Shown here: positions 40,188-49,990 of the stretch, one piece after another
Layout of the letters: the number at the start of each line of letters is the position of its first letter
Position numbering within the stretch: the first letter of the stretch is position 1
NCBI RefSeq assembly: GCF_019565505.1
Contig: NZ_CP067378.1
Location: 372,001-436,000 of the forward strand
From: Flavobacterium davisii
GTDB lineage: Bacteria > Bacteroidota > Bacteroidia > Flavobacteriales > Flavobacteriaceae
Direction: 5' to 3'
Length of the DNA: 64,000 nt
Translations under genes and position numbers: made by a program
Notes under the pieces: model-generated
Databases searched by the model: none
What the model was told of the DNA's origin: nothing
Seen by the model: the letters and a program-made list of their open reading frames with translations, nothing else

Positions 40188-41511
40188 ATGAAAAGTTTCG
40201 AAAAAATGCAAATTGTAAATCCCAATGCTGCAGGAATTGATGTTGGGTCACGTTCTCATTTTGTAGCCATAGGACAGGATGAAAATCAAATTAGAGAATT
40301 TAATGTTTATCAATCAGGATTATGCGCTTTGGTAGCTTATCTTCAAGAGAACAAGATTCGTAGTGTTGCTTTGGAGTCCACAGGGAGTTATTGGCAATCT
40401 TTGTTTATGATCTTGCAGGGAAATGGTTTTGAAGTTCTTTTGGTTCAAGGGACTCAAACAAAAAACCTCAAAGCAAAGACAGATGTGAAAGATGCACAAT
40501 GGATACAGAAACTTCATTCTTTAGGGCTATTACGAGGTTCTTTTTGCCCTCTGAAACCACTTTGCAGATAAGAACACTTCATAGACATCGTTCTAGTTTG
40601 ATTGAACAAAGTTCAGGCTTTGTAAACAAAATGCAAAAAGCATTACGTTTAATGAACTTCAGACTCGACGTTGTGATAAGTGACATCACAGGAGTTTCTG
40701 GAATAAGAGTAATTGAGATGATACTATCAGGTGAAACTTCAGGTGAAAAATTAGCTGAATATTGCGACAAACGAGTTAAAAAAAGCAAAGAAGAAATAGC
40801 CGACGCTTTACAAGGTAAAATAAACAATGAATACCTACATGAGCTTTCCGATTGTTATGATATTTACAGACTTATTCAAGATAAAATAAAAAACACCGAT
40901 ACTCGTATTGATGAAGTGCTGAAAAATCAAACCAGAGAAATTGTTTTATCAGAAGATATCGAATTGGTAAAGAAACAGAATAAAGGGAAAAACCAACCCA
41001 AATTTGATGTACAGAAATATAGTTTAAAACTTTTTGGAGTAGATCTCTTTGCTATAGAATCAGTTTGCTCAGGAACCGTTACTAGTTTTTTAGCCGAAAT
41101 AGGCACCGATATATATAAATTCAAGACCTCCAAGCAATTTGTGAATTGGCTCAGGTTAGCTCCAAATAATAAAATTAGTGGAGGTAAGGTTTTGAGTAGC
41201 AGAACTCCAAAAGGGAAAAATAAATTTGCATTGACATTAAGAAATGCGGCAAATACAATTGAAAGAAAAAAAGAAGGTTACCTCGTTATGTTCTTTAAAA
41301 GGATTTCTTTTAAAAAGGAAGAGGTGCTGCAATTACAGCAACAGCAAGAAAAATAGCAGTTATAATTTGGAATATGATAGTCAAAAAACAACATTATATA
41401 CCAATAAATACAGACCAATATATTCAAGAAATGAAGAATAAAAAAACGATACAAATTAAAAAAATGATTAAAAAATACGGAATCGAAACTACTTCTTTAT
41501 CAATTCCTTAA
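40188..41511 (+). CDS. IS110 family transposase (two indels)
   Basis: DEDD-type recombinase, 441 aa after correction. The N-terminal DEDD domain has AAGIDVGSRSHFVAIGQDE, VALESTGSYW and AKTDVKDAQWIQKL. A coiled-coil region (RTLHRHRSSLIEQSSGFVNK) precedes the C-terminal Tnp_IS116/IS110/IS902 domain (LFAIESVCSGTVTSFLAEIG, LRLAPNNKISGGK) containing the serine motif area. The frame breaks at about 40542 (T-run one short) and 41321 (A-run one short), both homopolymers; after correction it continues to ITATARKIAVIIWNMI and stops at 41511. The element may be functional. A decayed family 1 repeat begins 10 bp downstream. Confidence 0.88.
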
Positions 41512-41520
41512 ATTAAGTTA

Positions 41521-41714
41521 GATAGAATCCTACATTAGATTCGAAGGAAGTGAATTAGCAAAGCCCGTTTATTCCTATTTATCTTTCTTACAATTCAAGT
41601 CCGTACTCCTTTTTAAACACCAAAATAGTTTCCTTTTTTTCTTTTAAAATTTTTATGAGCAACTAAATTTATTCTTTTTTGTTTCAAAACAAAGTCTAAT
41701 ACGAAATCTAGGTT
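41521..41714 (+). repeat. Family 1 inverted-repeat element, diverged copy
   Basis: Matches across the full length (AGAATCCTACATTAGATTCG at the left, GTCTAATACGAAATCTAGGT at the right) but has many substitutions. It starts right after the IS110 gene, and a possible scrap of a left end (AACCCAGATTTC, 39953-39964) lies on the other side of that IS. Confidence 0.65.
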
Positions 41715-41868
41715 GAAAACCTCTATTTATTATTTTTCAGCATTTTAATACGTATTGTATCTTTCAATTTTTACTATAATGCCGAATAAAAAACATTTTT
41801 TATCCGTGATAAAAATATCAACTTTTTTAATATTTTAAAATGTAGAATCTATTCATTTTGAAATAAAA

Positions 41869-41911
41869 TGATTCCTTTTTCTATTGTAGAATACAAAAGA
41901 AGAAGGAATCA
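41869..41911 (-). terminator. Stem-loop terminator of the membrane-protein gene
   Basis: TGATTCCTTTTTCT pairs with AGAAGAAGGAATCA (one mismatch) around a 15-nt loop, 40 bp past the stop of the gene at 41952-42771. Confidence 0.55.
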
Positions 41912-41951
41912 TTAAGTTATGTATTTTCGTCTTATTTTTTTATAAAAATTA

Positions 41952-42771
41952 TTACCATTGTGTATTAAAAAACAGACAAATTAGAAAAAACACAGATAAA
42001 ATACTTATCATTAATGATAAGGTTTTGTAATATATAGGTTTATCTAAAACTTCTTTTAAAGAATCTATAGATACAAAGTTTTCATTTACCCAATTTCTTG
42101 ATTTATAAACTAATAAGGAATTCAAAACAAAAAGATGACATGCTGTTGCTATTCTTGAATGAAAAAATTCACTCGATTGAAAAGCTACTATAAATGAAGC
42201 TAGATGAACCATTAATACTGTAGCCTTAGGTAATATTAGTTTATTATCTATTAGTAAGACTCCTATTAACCAAGAGCAATAGATTAACTGCAATTCAAGA
42301 GGAGCATCATATCCATAAATAAGAACTTTATTATCTGGTGAAAGTGTTGTTCCTGTTGATCTAAAATAATAGATAAAAAGTCCTATTGTTAACGCAATAG
42401 TGGGTATCAAATTATAATATGTTTTCTTAACTAATAAAGAAAGTAAAAAACCTCCTGATTGAAAAAAAAAAGAATATGGCAAATACAATATCAAAAATAA
42501 TCATTTCTATTTTTAAAGATGTATTAAATTTTAAGGTGATACATATCAGATTAAAAAAAGTTTCTAATACGAGTAATCTTTTAATGTCTGGTGTTAAATT
42601 TTCTTTATTAAAAAAAGGAATAGCTAACAATGGGAAAAGTAAACTAATAATAACCTCATTATAAACACTCTTTTCAATTAAATATTGAATAAAAAAACAA
42701 TATAATAAACTTAAAAAGAAAAATAATGACGTAGTATATAATTGGTATTTTTTATTTGACAATGAATTCAT
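41952..42771 (-). CDS. Multi-pass membrane protein of unknown function (one indel)
   Basis: About 272 aa with eight or so hydrophobic helices. It begins MNSLSNKKYQLYTTSLFFFL and ends SVFFLICLFFNTQW. A T-run of ten at about 42461-42470 (minus strand) seems one base too long; removing one T joins DIVFAIFFFF to QSGGFLLSLLVKK in one frame. No motif suggests a transported substrate or enzymatic activity. It lies downstream of, and in the same orientation as, the FAD-dependent oxidoreductase at 43191-44696, separated by a family 1 repeat, so the two may once have formed an operon. Confidence 0.65.
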
Positions 42772-43005
42772 TTTCTTCTTATTTTTAATTTTTCTTACAT
42801 TTATATTTAGCTAGGTATTGACAAAAATGAGGAAATAAAACATTATAGGATCTATAATTTATTATAGGTTTCATTTATTTTAACAATCTTCTTCAATTTA
42901 TTAATCCAAACAATACACATAGTAATAGCTTGGTTTTAAAAATATTTTTAAAATAAAAACACTAATTACGGTTAATAAATCATAAAAAGTTATAACCTAA
43001 TATTG

Positions 43006-43180
43006 AACCCAAATTTAGCATTAAACTCGAACGAAGTGAATTTATTTTTCTTTATTTATATTTCAATTCAGGCAGGTACTCAAATTTTAATCATCAAAGT
43101 AATTTTCTATTCCTTCTTCTAAAATTTTCATAAGCACCTCAATTTATTCAAAAAACGAAGTCTAATGCGGAATCTGAGTT
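43006..43180 (+). repeat. Family 1 inverted-repeat element, diverged copy
   Basis: Starts AACCCAAATTTAGCATTAAA and ends GTCTAATGCGGAATCTGAGT, with AATTTTAATCATCAAA in the middle. About 175 bp, with small internal deletions. Confidence 0.75.
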
Positions 43181-43190
43181 TAACAATATT

Positions 43191-44696
43191 TTACGCCTCT
43201 ATTAAATAATTATCTACAACTTTTGAACAGATTGCTGCATTTTCCATACATCTTTCTATTGTTGAAGGAACTGTCCATACCTGATTCTCATCATTGATCC
43301 ATTCTCCTGAAATAAAAACGTTATCACAACTAGCAGAATTAATTCCGACTCTATTATTGTAATCTGGATTAATTAATTCATTTTCGAATGCCCAGAAAAA
43401 TTTACCATTATCATTTTCTCTAATTAATGGACCATGATACCAATTTCTATATTTTTCTATATTAAAGTCTGTATATTCTAAATACTTTGCTCCCACTCCA
43501 ATATTTAAATTTCCGTACATAATATCCTTGTGCATATTTTCCTTAATACCCATTTGGAATAATATTTCTTCCTCTACTTCTTTCAAAGTACATTCTATTA
43601 GGGGTTTATTATATAAAGATCCTTTTTCTTTTTCAGTTTTTGTAGCTGTAACAGAAATTGTAAGTTTAACATCGTTAGAAAACTCTTTATTTGCGTATTT
43701 TTTGGTATGATATAATTTATAACTTAACCCCCAAGCTGAATCAGCAATAATTCCAATTGTTTTATCAACAAATAAATCTGGAATTTCTTTAAAATGGAAT
43801 TGAAAACCATGGCTTTTAATATAGTTAACCGATAGTCTTTCTCCTATTGTAGGGAACATATCTATAACCTGTTTAGGAGGTATTGCTAAAATAAATGCGT
43901 CTGCTTCAATAACATTCTCTTTTTCAGAAATTGCACTTAAAGCTTTTCCGTTACTAATATTCAACTTTTTCACACCTTCATTAAAATGAAAAATGACTCC
44001 CTTTTGCTTTAAAAAATCATACCATGGTTGTATTAAAGAATCAGATATAGGCCCATTAAGAGTAATACTTGTTGTATTTGTTTTAGTATATACTTTTTCT
44101 TTTGTTAAATTTTTATAATTAAATAATAATAAGAAATCTCCTGTCTTTGTGTCTCCATTTCCTCCTATCCATGTAGATATTATTTTTAGGACAAAATTGG
44201 CAAGTTTTGGTCTTTTATCAAATTCTAAGTATTCAGATAAAGGCATATTCAATGTATTCTTATCCTTTTTATTTACCAATAACTTAGATCTAAACCAATA
44301 AATATCATTTAAAGGTACTCCTGAAAAAAACAAAGAGTTTGCTGATTTTAAATTATCGATTAATTGTTCAAAAAAATTAAAAAAATTTCGTTTGAAATCC
44401 ATAAATTTATTTTCTTTTGCCCAATAAAACTGAACATTATTTAATGGTTCAATATTTTTTAGTAAGCTACCTCCATTATATTCTATTTCATTTAATGTGT
44501 TAATAAAATTCATATTAGAGGCAAACATTTGTCTATGTGTAAGCTCTGTTGGTAAGCCATTTTGAAAGGTTCCTATACATTTTCCTCCTGGTTGATTTTT
44601 TTTTTCATAAACAGTAACCATATTTCCTGTTTTAACTAATTCGTGAGCCAGTTTAAGTCCTGTAACACCAGAACCAAAAATTACAATTTTCTTCAT
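43191..44696 (-). CDS. FAD/NAD(P)-dependent oxidoreductase, amine-oxidase/phytoene-desaturase type
   Basis: 501-aa flavoprotein. The N-terminal dinucleotide-binding motif KKIVIFGSGVTGLKLAHEL continues to VYEKKNQPGGKCIG; a second FAD-contacting region appears near the end in CDNVFISGEWINDENQVWTV, as in the protoporphyrinogen-oxidase/phytoene-desaturase superfamily. ADAFILAIPPKQVIDMFP marks the substrate-domain junction. No carotenoid, squalene or other pathway genes flank it, so the substrate is unknown. A membrane-protein gene follows downstream on the same strand. Confidence 0.75.
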   Translation of the reverse strand: MKKIVIFGSGVTGLKLAHELVKTGNMVTVYEKKNQPGGKCIGTFQNGLPTELTHRQMFASNMNFINTLNEIEYNGGSLLKNIEPLNNVQFYWAKENKFMDFKRNFFNFFEQLIDNLKSANSLFFSGVPLNDIYWFRSKLLVNKKDKNTLNMPLSEYLEFDKRPKLANFVLKIISTWIGGNGDTKTGDFLLLFNYKNLTKEKVYTKTNTTSITLNGPISDSLIQPWYDFLKQKGVIFHFNEGVKKLNISNGKALSAISEKENVIEADAFILAIPPKQVIDMFPTIGERLSVNYIKSHGFQFHFKEIPDLFVDKTIGIIADSAWGLSYKLYHTKKYANKEFSNDVKLTISVTATKTEKEKGSLYNKPLIECTLKEVEEEILFQMGIKENMHKDIMYGNLNIGVGAKYLEYTDFNIEKYRNWYHGPLIRENDNGKFFWAFENELINPDYNNRVGINSASCDNVFISGEWINDENQVWTVPSTIERCMENAAICSKVVDNYLIEA

Positions 44697-45063
44697 TTGT
44701 TATTTTATTATGCAAGCATGCAAAATTAATCACTTTTTTAACAATATAGACTTAAAAATATGTTAAAACAACTTTTTTAATACTTAAAAAACTAAACAAC
44801 TACTATATAACAAAATAAATAAATATTTAACAAATACTTATTTTTACATCTCATTTAAAACTAAATTGCGGCATAAACTTTATAATGAAAATAAAAAGAG
44901 TATAGAAGATATAAATACACCGATTTCTTTTCACCTAAAAGCAACCGTTTTTCACACAATAGGAATCCCGAGGGCTATCTTCAAACAGGGAAATAAATGA
45001 TGTTATAAATAAATACTATATAAAAACTTCGCTTATCCATTTCATTCTTGCCTTCTTTTGCGT

Positions 45064-45217
45064 AAACCCAAATTCAGCATTAGAAAAAATAAATTTTATA
45101 ACTCATTGAAATAAAATGGCTTCTGTTTCTAGCACTTCTAATCCTTAATTCTTATAGTACTGCCAATCAACAAAATGTGTATCTTTTTTAAAAGATCTCT
45201 AACGTGTAATCAGGGTT
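45064..45217 (+). repeat. Strongly decayed family 1 element
   Basis: Only the ends are recognisable (AAACCCAAATTCAGCATTAG and CTCTAACGTGTAATCAGGGT). Another possible end fragment is at about 45311-45335. The rest of the 44697-45414 gap has no gene. Confidence 0.45.
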
Positions 45218-45414
45218 AAAATGAAAAAATTGTGATCCTTTAGCACATCTTAATTGAGGTTAAAAAATAACATCCTTTTTTAGATTTAAAATTCTTTTTA
45301 TTTGTAATAAATTTCTAACTCAAAATTCGGGTTAAAAAAACATAGCATCAATCTTAATAAAACTTTATTTGAAGTTGAATAAAATTCTTTGTTTATTTGT
45401 GAAAATACTTAATA

Positions 45415-46121
45415 ATGATCAAAGCCACAAATATTCATAAATACTTTGGACAGCTAAAAGTTTTAAAAAGAGTTAATCTTCAAATTAAAAAGGGTGAAAT
45501 CGTATCAATAGTTGGTGCATCTGGAGCAGGAAAAACTACTTTACTTCAAATTTTAGGCACTTTGGACCAACCTAGTTTTAAAAACAGAAAAGGAGTTAAT
45601 CTTTCTTCCTCTTTAGAAATCAATGGTCAAGATGTATTAAAAATGAATGATAAAGAACTATCAAAATTTCGAAATTTAAATCTTGGTTTTATTTTTCAAT
45701 TTCATCAACTACTTCCTGAATTTACTGCTTTAGAAAATGTTTGTATACCGGTTATATTGCCAAAAGACGCAAGAAAGAAGTCGAAGAGGAAGCTAAAAAA
45801 TTATTAAGTTATTTAGGTTTAGAACATAGAATAAACCATAAACCTATGGAATTATCTGGAGGTGAACAACAACGGGTTGCTGTTGCTAGAGCTATGATAA
45901 ATAAACCGAAGGTCATTTTTGCTGATGAACCATCTGGTAACTTAGATACTATAACAGCAGAAAATCTACATCAATTGTTTTTTAAACTTCGTGATGAATT
46001 AAACCAAACTTTTGTAATTGTTACTCATAATGAAGATTTAGCTAATATGGCTGATCGAAAAATAACTATTGTGGATGGTAACATAAAAGATATAAATGAC
46101 ATAGAAGTCATCTTTAATTGA
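45415..46121 (+). CDS. lolD: ABC transporter ATP-binding protein, LolD-like (one indel)
   Basis: 235-aa ATPase of the LolD/MacB class, likely driving lipoprotein release or similar envelope transport. Walker A is in [20 protein letters not shown], the Q-loop in [19 protein letters not shown], the signature in [16 protein letters not shown], Walker B in [14 protein letters not shown], and the switch His in [11 protein letters not shown]. The frame breaks at 45748, where CCGGG appears as CCGG; adding one G restores [19 protein letters not shown]. Permease genes are not adjacent, as is usual for lolD in Bacteroidetes. The next gene starts 1 bp after its stop. Confidence 0.9.
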
Positions 46122-46122
46122 C

Positions 46123-46887
46123 ATGGAGTTTTTAGAATTAAAAGATTTTTTAGATGAAAAAGTGAATTTATATAATCGTTTTGATTTTATAGAGAGTGAT
46201 CCTATACAAATCCCTCATTTATTCAATACTAAAGAAGACATTGAAATAGCCGCTTTCTTAAGTGCTACTATAGCTTGGGGGAACCGAAAGATGATTATAA
46301 AAAACGCACAAAAAATGATGAATTTATTAGGTGATTCTCCCTATGACTTTATTATAAATCACAATTTGTCACAGCTTGATAAATTAAACTCATTTGTACA
46401 CAGAACTTTTAATGGAGAAGACTTTATACAATTTGTTAAAAGTCTTCAACATATTTATTTACATCATGGAGGGTTGGAAACTGTTTTCACTAAACATGTA
46501 GAAAATAGCTCTACACAAAAAGCAATTAGTGCATTTAAAAAAGTTTTTTTTGAAATTCCTCATACTACAAGAACTCAAAAACATATATCAGATCCTTTTA
46601 ATAACTCTGCTGCTAAACGTATTAATATGTTTTTACGCTGGATGTGTAGACAAGATTCCGCTGGTGTTGATTTTGGAATATGGAAAAAAATTTCTCCTTC
46701 TTCACTATCTTGTCCGTTGGATGTTCATTCAGGTAATGTAGCTAGAAAATTAGGTCTTTTAAATCGTAAACAAAATGATTCAAAAGCATTGTATGAATTA
46801 GACATTAATTTACGTTTATTAGATCCAAAAGATCCTGTTAAATATGACTTTGCATTATTTGGTTTGGGTGTTTTTGAAAATTTTTAA
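46123..46887 (+). CDS. TIGR02757/DUF2400 family protein
   Basis: 254-aa protein with the family's DPIQIPHLF near residue 25, IAAFLSATIAWGNRKMI near residue 45, the FNNSAAKRINMFLRWMCRQD motif near 165, and the C-terminal LDVHSGNVARKLGLLNRKQND. It resembles helix-hairpin-helix DNA-glycosylase-like proteins, but no activity is established to my knowledge. It follows lolD almost without a gap and is presumably cotranscribed. An intact family 1 element begins 13 bp after the stop. Confidence 0.88.
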   Translation: MEFLELKDFLDEKVNLYNRFDFIESDPIQIPHLFNTKEDIEIAAFLSATIAWGNRKMIIKNAQKMMNLLGDSPYDFIINHNLSQLDKLNSFVHRTFNGEDFIQFVKSLQHIYLHHGGLETVFTKHVENSSTQKAISAFKKVFFEIPHTTRTQKHISDPFNNSAAKRINMFLRWMCRQDSAGVDFGIWKKISPSSLSCPLDVHSGNVARKLGLLNRKQNDSKALYELDINLRLLDPKDPVKYDFALFGLGVFENF

Positions 46888-46899
46888 ATTAATGTCTTT

Positions 46900-47100
46900 A
46901 ACCCAGATTACGCATTAGACCCGAGCGTAGCGAATAGACGAAGTAAATCTATTCCACTTTATTTTTATTCAAATTCAAGCACGTACTCAAATTTTAATCA
47001 TCAAAATAGTTCTCTATTTCTTCTTTTAAAATTTTCCGTGAGCAATTGAATTTATTGAAAAATTTTGTTTCACAACGAAGTCTAATGCGGAATCTGGGTT
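46900..47100 (+). repeat. Family 1 inverted-repeat element (MITE-like), intact copy
   Basis: 201 bp with AACCCAGATTACGCATTAGA at the left and TCTAATGCGGAATCTGGGTT at the right. It differs from the 38482 copy at only a few positions (for example GTTCTCTATT for GTTCACTATT). It ends 33 bp before the left end of the IS256-type element. Confidence 0.9.
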
Positions 47101-47191
47101 TAAAAATGATGCGTATTTTTTTGCAGGTTTAATAGTCAAAAATAGTTGGTAAAATAGCTGTTAGCTATTGTAAAATATGATATTTCGAAGA

Positions 47192-47217
47192 GTTTATTGA
47201 AATTCGTTTCAATAAAC
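47192..47217 (+). promoter_or_regulatory. Perfect hairpin with TTCG loop before the transposase start
   Basis: GTTTATTGAAA-TTCG-TTTCAATAAAC, an 11-bp perfect stem with a stable tetraloop, ending 10 bp before the likely ATG at 47228. In insertion sequences such hairpins can block translation of transcripts entering from outside; that role here is inference. Confidence 0.55.
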
Positions 47218-47227
47218 TTTTTTATTT

Positions 47228-48201
47228 ATGAAAAACTCAAAAAAAAGCGATGTCCAACTTGTAAAAGTCTAGAAACTATAAAATGGGGAATTCAACAAAA
47301 CAAACAACGATTTAAGTGTAAAAATTGTGGACAATTATTTACTAATATTAATAAATCAGTTTCAGATTCTAATAAAGAAATATGGTTCAAAAATTGGGTA
47401 ATTGGCAAAGACACTTTTAATAAAATTTCACAAGAATCAGGATATGGAATAAGCACTTTACAACGTTATTTCTATAAGATGCTAAACAAATCTCCTGTCT
47501 TAGAGTTTAGTTCAACTGATGAGATATATTTAGTTCTTGATGGAACTTATTTTCCAAATGATATCTGTTTAGTTGTATATAGAAACTTTCATTTAAAGCT
47601 AACACAACTTTACAGAATAAGCAATGGAGAACATTTTGAGGAAATAGCCGAAGACTTAGAAAATCTATTAAAGCTTGGGATAACAATAAAAAGCATTACT
47701 TCTGATGGAGATAAATCTTCTATAAAAGCCATTAAAAAAGTTTGTCCAAAAGTACCCTTTCAAAGATGTTTAGTTCATATATCACGAATGTGTAGAATAT
47801 GGCTTACAGCAAATCCAAAACATAAATCTGGTTTTGAACTGAAACAAATAGCTGTTAAAATTCATTATATAAACACCGAGTACAAAAAGCAATTATGGCT
47901 TATGGAACTCATAAAATGGGAAGAAACATATAGAGATTTCATTAATCAAAAATCATATAATCCCGAAACAGGAAGATATTGGTATACGCATAAAATGGTT
48001 AGAAGATCGTTTACGGTAATCAAAAAAGCATTGCCTAATATATTTTTGTATCTAAAAGATGAAAAAATACCCAATTCAACAAACTCATTGGAATCATTTT
48101 TCGGACACTTAAAAGGCAACTTGAATATTCATAGAGGATTAAGTTTAGCCAACAGAAAGAACTTTTTGAAATGGTATTTGTATTATAAAAACCAAATGTA
48201 A
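47228..48201 (+). CDS. IS256 family transposase, zinc-binding variant
   Basis: About 324 aa. The N-terminal zinc ribbon is RCPTCKSLETIKWGIQQNKQ then FKCKNCGQLF, followed by a helix-turn-helix-like region. The MULE-type DDE core has YLVLDGTYFPND, ITSDGDKSSIKAIKKVCP with FQRCLVHISRM, and a late Glu in NSTNSLESFFGHLKGNLNIHRG. I choose the ATG at 47228 (MKNSKKKRCPTC); this requires one extra A in the run at about 47239. The uncorrected frame would instead start at a TTG within the hairpin. The protein otherwise looks complete. Confidence 0.85.
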
Positions 48202-48240
48202 AAAGGTTTTATTTAGCCATGTTAAATTACCGATAATTAA

Positions 48241-48267
48241 AGAGGATAGACTGAAAATCTATCCTCT
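48241..48267. terminator. Stem-loop downstream of the IS256-type transposase
   Basis: AGAGGATAGA / TCTATCCTCT, perfect 10-bp stem with a 7-nt loop inside the right end of the element. A second, less perfect hairpin follows at about 48299-48324. Confidence 0.55.
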
Positions 48268-48567
48268 CAAACTATCGTATAATTATCAAACTTATTGCTA
48301 GTTGGTTGCTCCTCAGCAGAGCCAACGTCCTCTTCAATTTGATAGGGGTAATATAAGCATTAAATACTAAAAAATCACCAACTATTTTTGACCACATTAC
48401 CTTTTTGCATTCTTTATAATAAAACGATATCTAGCCACATTTAAAAAATAATATATACAATAAATACTTAAATTAATTTTTCTTTATTTAACCCTTGTTT
48501 TTAAAATATTTTTTTTGAATCTAAAAAAGTACATTTTTTGAGAGCAATCAAGTTGTCTTAAAAATTC

Positions 48568-48712
48568 TCAATCTTGTCATTTATATAACAAAAGTAGAAA
48601 TCATATTTTAGATTATGACTTCTTCCTTTGATCGAAGTAACAAATGCCCATCAAATTATGTCTTTTACTTCCATATCTACAAAAAAATCGTACATTTTTA
48701 TTAGCCTGCTTT
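48568..48712. repeat. Decayed palindromic element with tail (family 3)
   Basis: Arms CAATCTTGTCATTTATATAA and GATTATGACTTCTTCCTTTG then GAAGTAACAAAT, followed by CATCAAATTATGTCTTTTAC and AATCGTACATTTTTATT. Related to the copies at 24478 and 27084. Confidence 0.5.
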
Positions 48713-48794
48713 TAGAATAAATACTGTAAAATAGTATTAAATACTTTTTATGAATACTATATTTCAAGAAGCAAAATCTAAAAAAATGACTTTT

Positions 48795-48829
48795 AAGAAG
48801 AAGGGGTAAAAGATTTTTACCTCCTTCTT
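48795..48829 (-). terminator. Stem-loop terminator of the secreted-protein gene
   Basis: AAGAAGGGGTAAAA pairs with TTTTACCTCCTTCTT (one bulge), 54 bp past the stop of the gene at 48883-49454. Confidence 0.55.
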
Positions 48830-48882
48830 TCATATTTCATCAACAGATTCTTTTATTTTATGAAATCTTCAAATAAACTTTC

Positions 48883-49454
48883 TTAACGTTTGACAGATTC
48901 GTATTTATCTGTCTTTTCATTATAACTATATTTAGTCATGTTATTTTTATTACTCAAACTAAAATCTCCATTAGATAATAGGCTAAATAAATAGCCTTCA
49001 TTTCTTTTTTTGGAAATCGTTTGCGAAGCATTTTTAAATTTATCTAAATATTCTATTTCTGTTATATCTATCGACTTTTCAATATTAGCTATTAAAAGTG
49101 TTTTTTTTACAGGATTCCAAATCTGATTTTCAGTAAGGTTTACAAATTCTTTTCCTAAGGAAGTCTCCTTTTTTTCAACAGCTTTCCAACTAACATGGTA
49201 AAATGTCTTATTTTTAACTTTTATCGGAGCAACTTTAACTGTATTCGGTACAAATTCTGGCTTATTTTTAGTTAAAAGCATACTATCTTTTATAACAACT
49301 AAATACAAATCTTTTTTCTTATTAAATACAATACTGGCTTCTCCATTTTTAATTAATAAAAGATTAACTGTATTGTCTGTTGGTTTCTTTTTTGAGCTTG
49401 AATTGAATTTAATACCAGAAAACTGAGACTGAGCAAGAAAATTGTTTTATTCAT
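48883..49454 (-). CDS. Secreted hypothetical protein (one indel)
   Basis: About 190 aa with a clear signal peptide (MNKTIFLLSLSFLVLNSIQA). The mature part is lysine-rich and beta-strand-rich (KNKTFYHVSWKAVEKKETSL, LTENQIWNPVKKTLLIAN). An A-run at about 49402 is one base short and would end the frame after a few residues; restoring it gives AQKKKPTDNTVNLLLIKNGE and the full protein. No family recognised. It lies between the IS256-type element and mgsA with no close partner. Confidence 0.65.
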
Positions 49455-49612
49455 AAATATAAATTTTATATGTTTAATTAAATTCTTATTAAGATCTATT
49501 AGAACGCAACGCCTATCTTACTGACAGCAAGTACTATACTAATATACCCCTTTTTAAAAGAAAATACATTGTTTTATAATAAAATATTTTATTTACGAAA
49601 TTTCACCTCTAT

Positions 49613-49986
49613 TTAATCTTGTTTGGCTATAGCATCTAATAACAATTGTGCGGTTGCTTCATTTGTTGCTAAAGGAATATTGTGTACATCACAAATTCTT
49701 ATAAGCATATTAATATCTGGTTCGTGTGGATGGCTGCTCATTGGATCTTTAAAAAACAAAACCATTTTACATTTTCCAACTGCAACTCTAGCTGCTATCT
49801 GTGCATCTCCTCCTAAAGGGCCACTCAACAATTTTTCAACCTTAATTCCGGTTACTTCTACCGGCTTCCTGTTGTACCTGTTGCTATAATTTTAATATTT
49901 TCTTTTAAAAGCAAATCTAGGTTTCTACTTACAAACTGAACCATATCTGCTTTTTTTACATCATGTGCTATTAGTGCTATTACCAT
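49613..49986 (-). CDS. mgsA: Methylglyoxal synthase (one indel)
   Basis: Converts dihydroxyacetone phosphate to methylglyoxal and phosphate, a bypass of lower glycolysis; 124 aa after correction. Motifs: IALIAHDVKKADMVQFV, IIATGTTGSR, LSGPLGGDAQIAARVA with the catalytic Asp, and MVLFFKDPMSSHPHEPDI. The break is at 49861, where CCGGG on the coding strand is read as CCGG. It starts 4 bp after the sugar kinase gene ends and belongs to the pfkA-gapA-kinase-mgsA group. Confidence 0.93.
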
Positions 49987-49990
49987 ATTT

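Larger units (their letters stand above)
47134..48393 (+). mobile_element. IS256-type insertion sequence (zinc-ribbon variant)
   Basis: About 1260 bp with terminal inverted repeats GTCAAAAATAGTTGGT at the left and its complement ACCAACTATTTTTGAC at the right (48378-48393). It contains one transposase gene and hairpins on both sides of it. No clear target duplication could be read. Confidence 0.75.
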
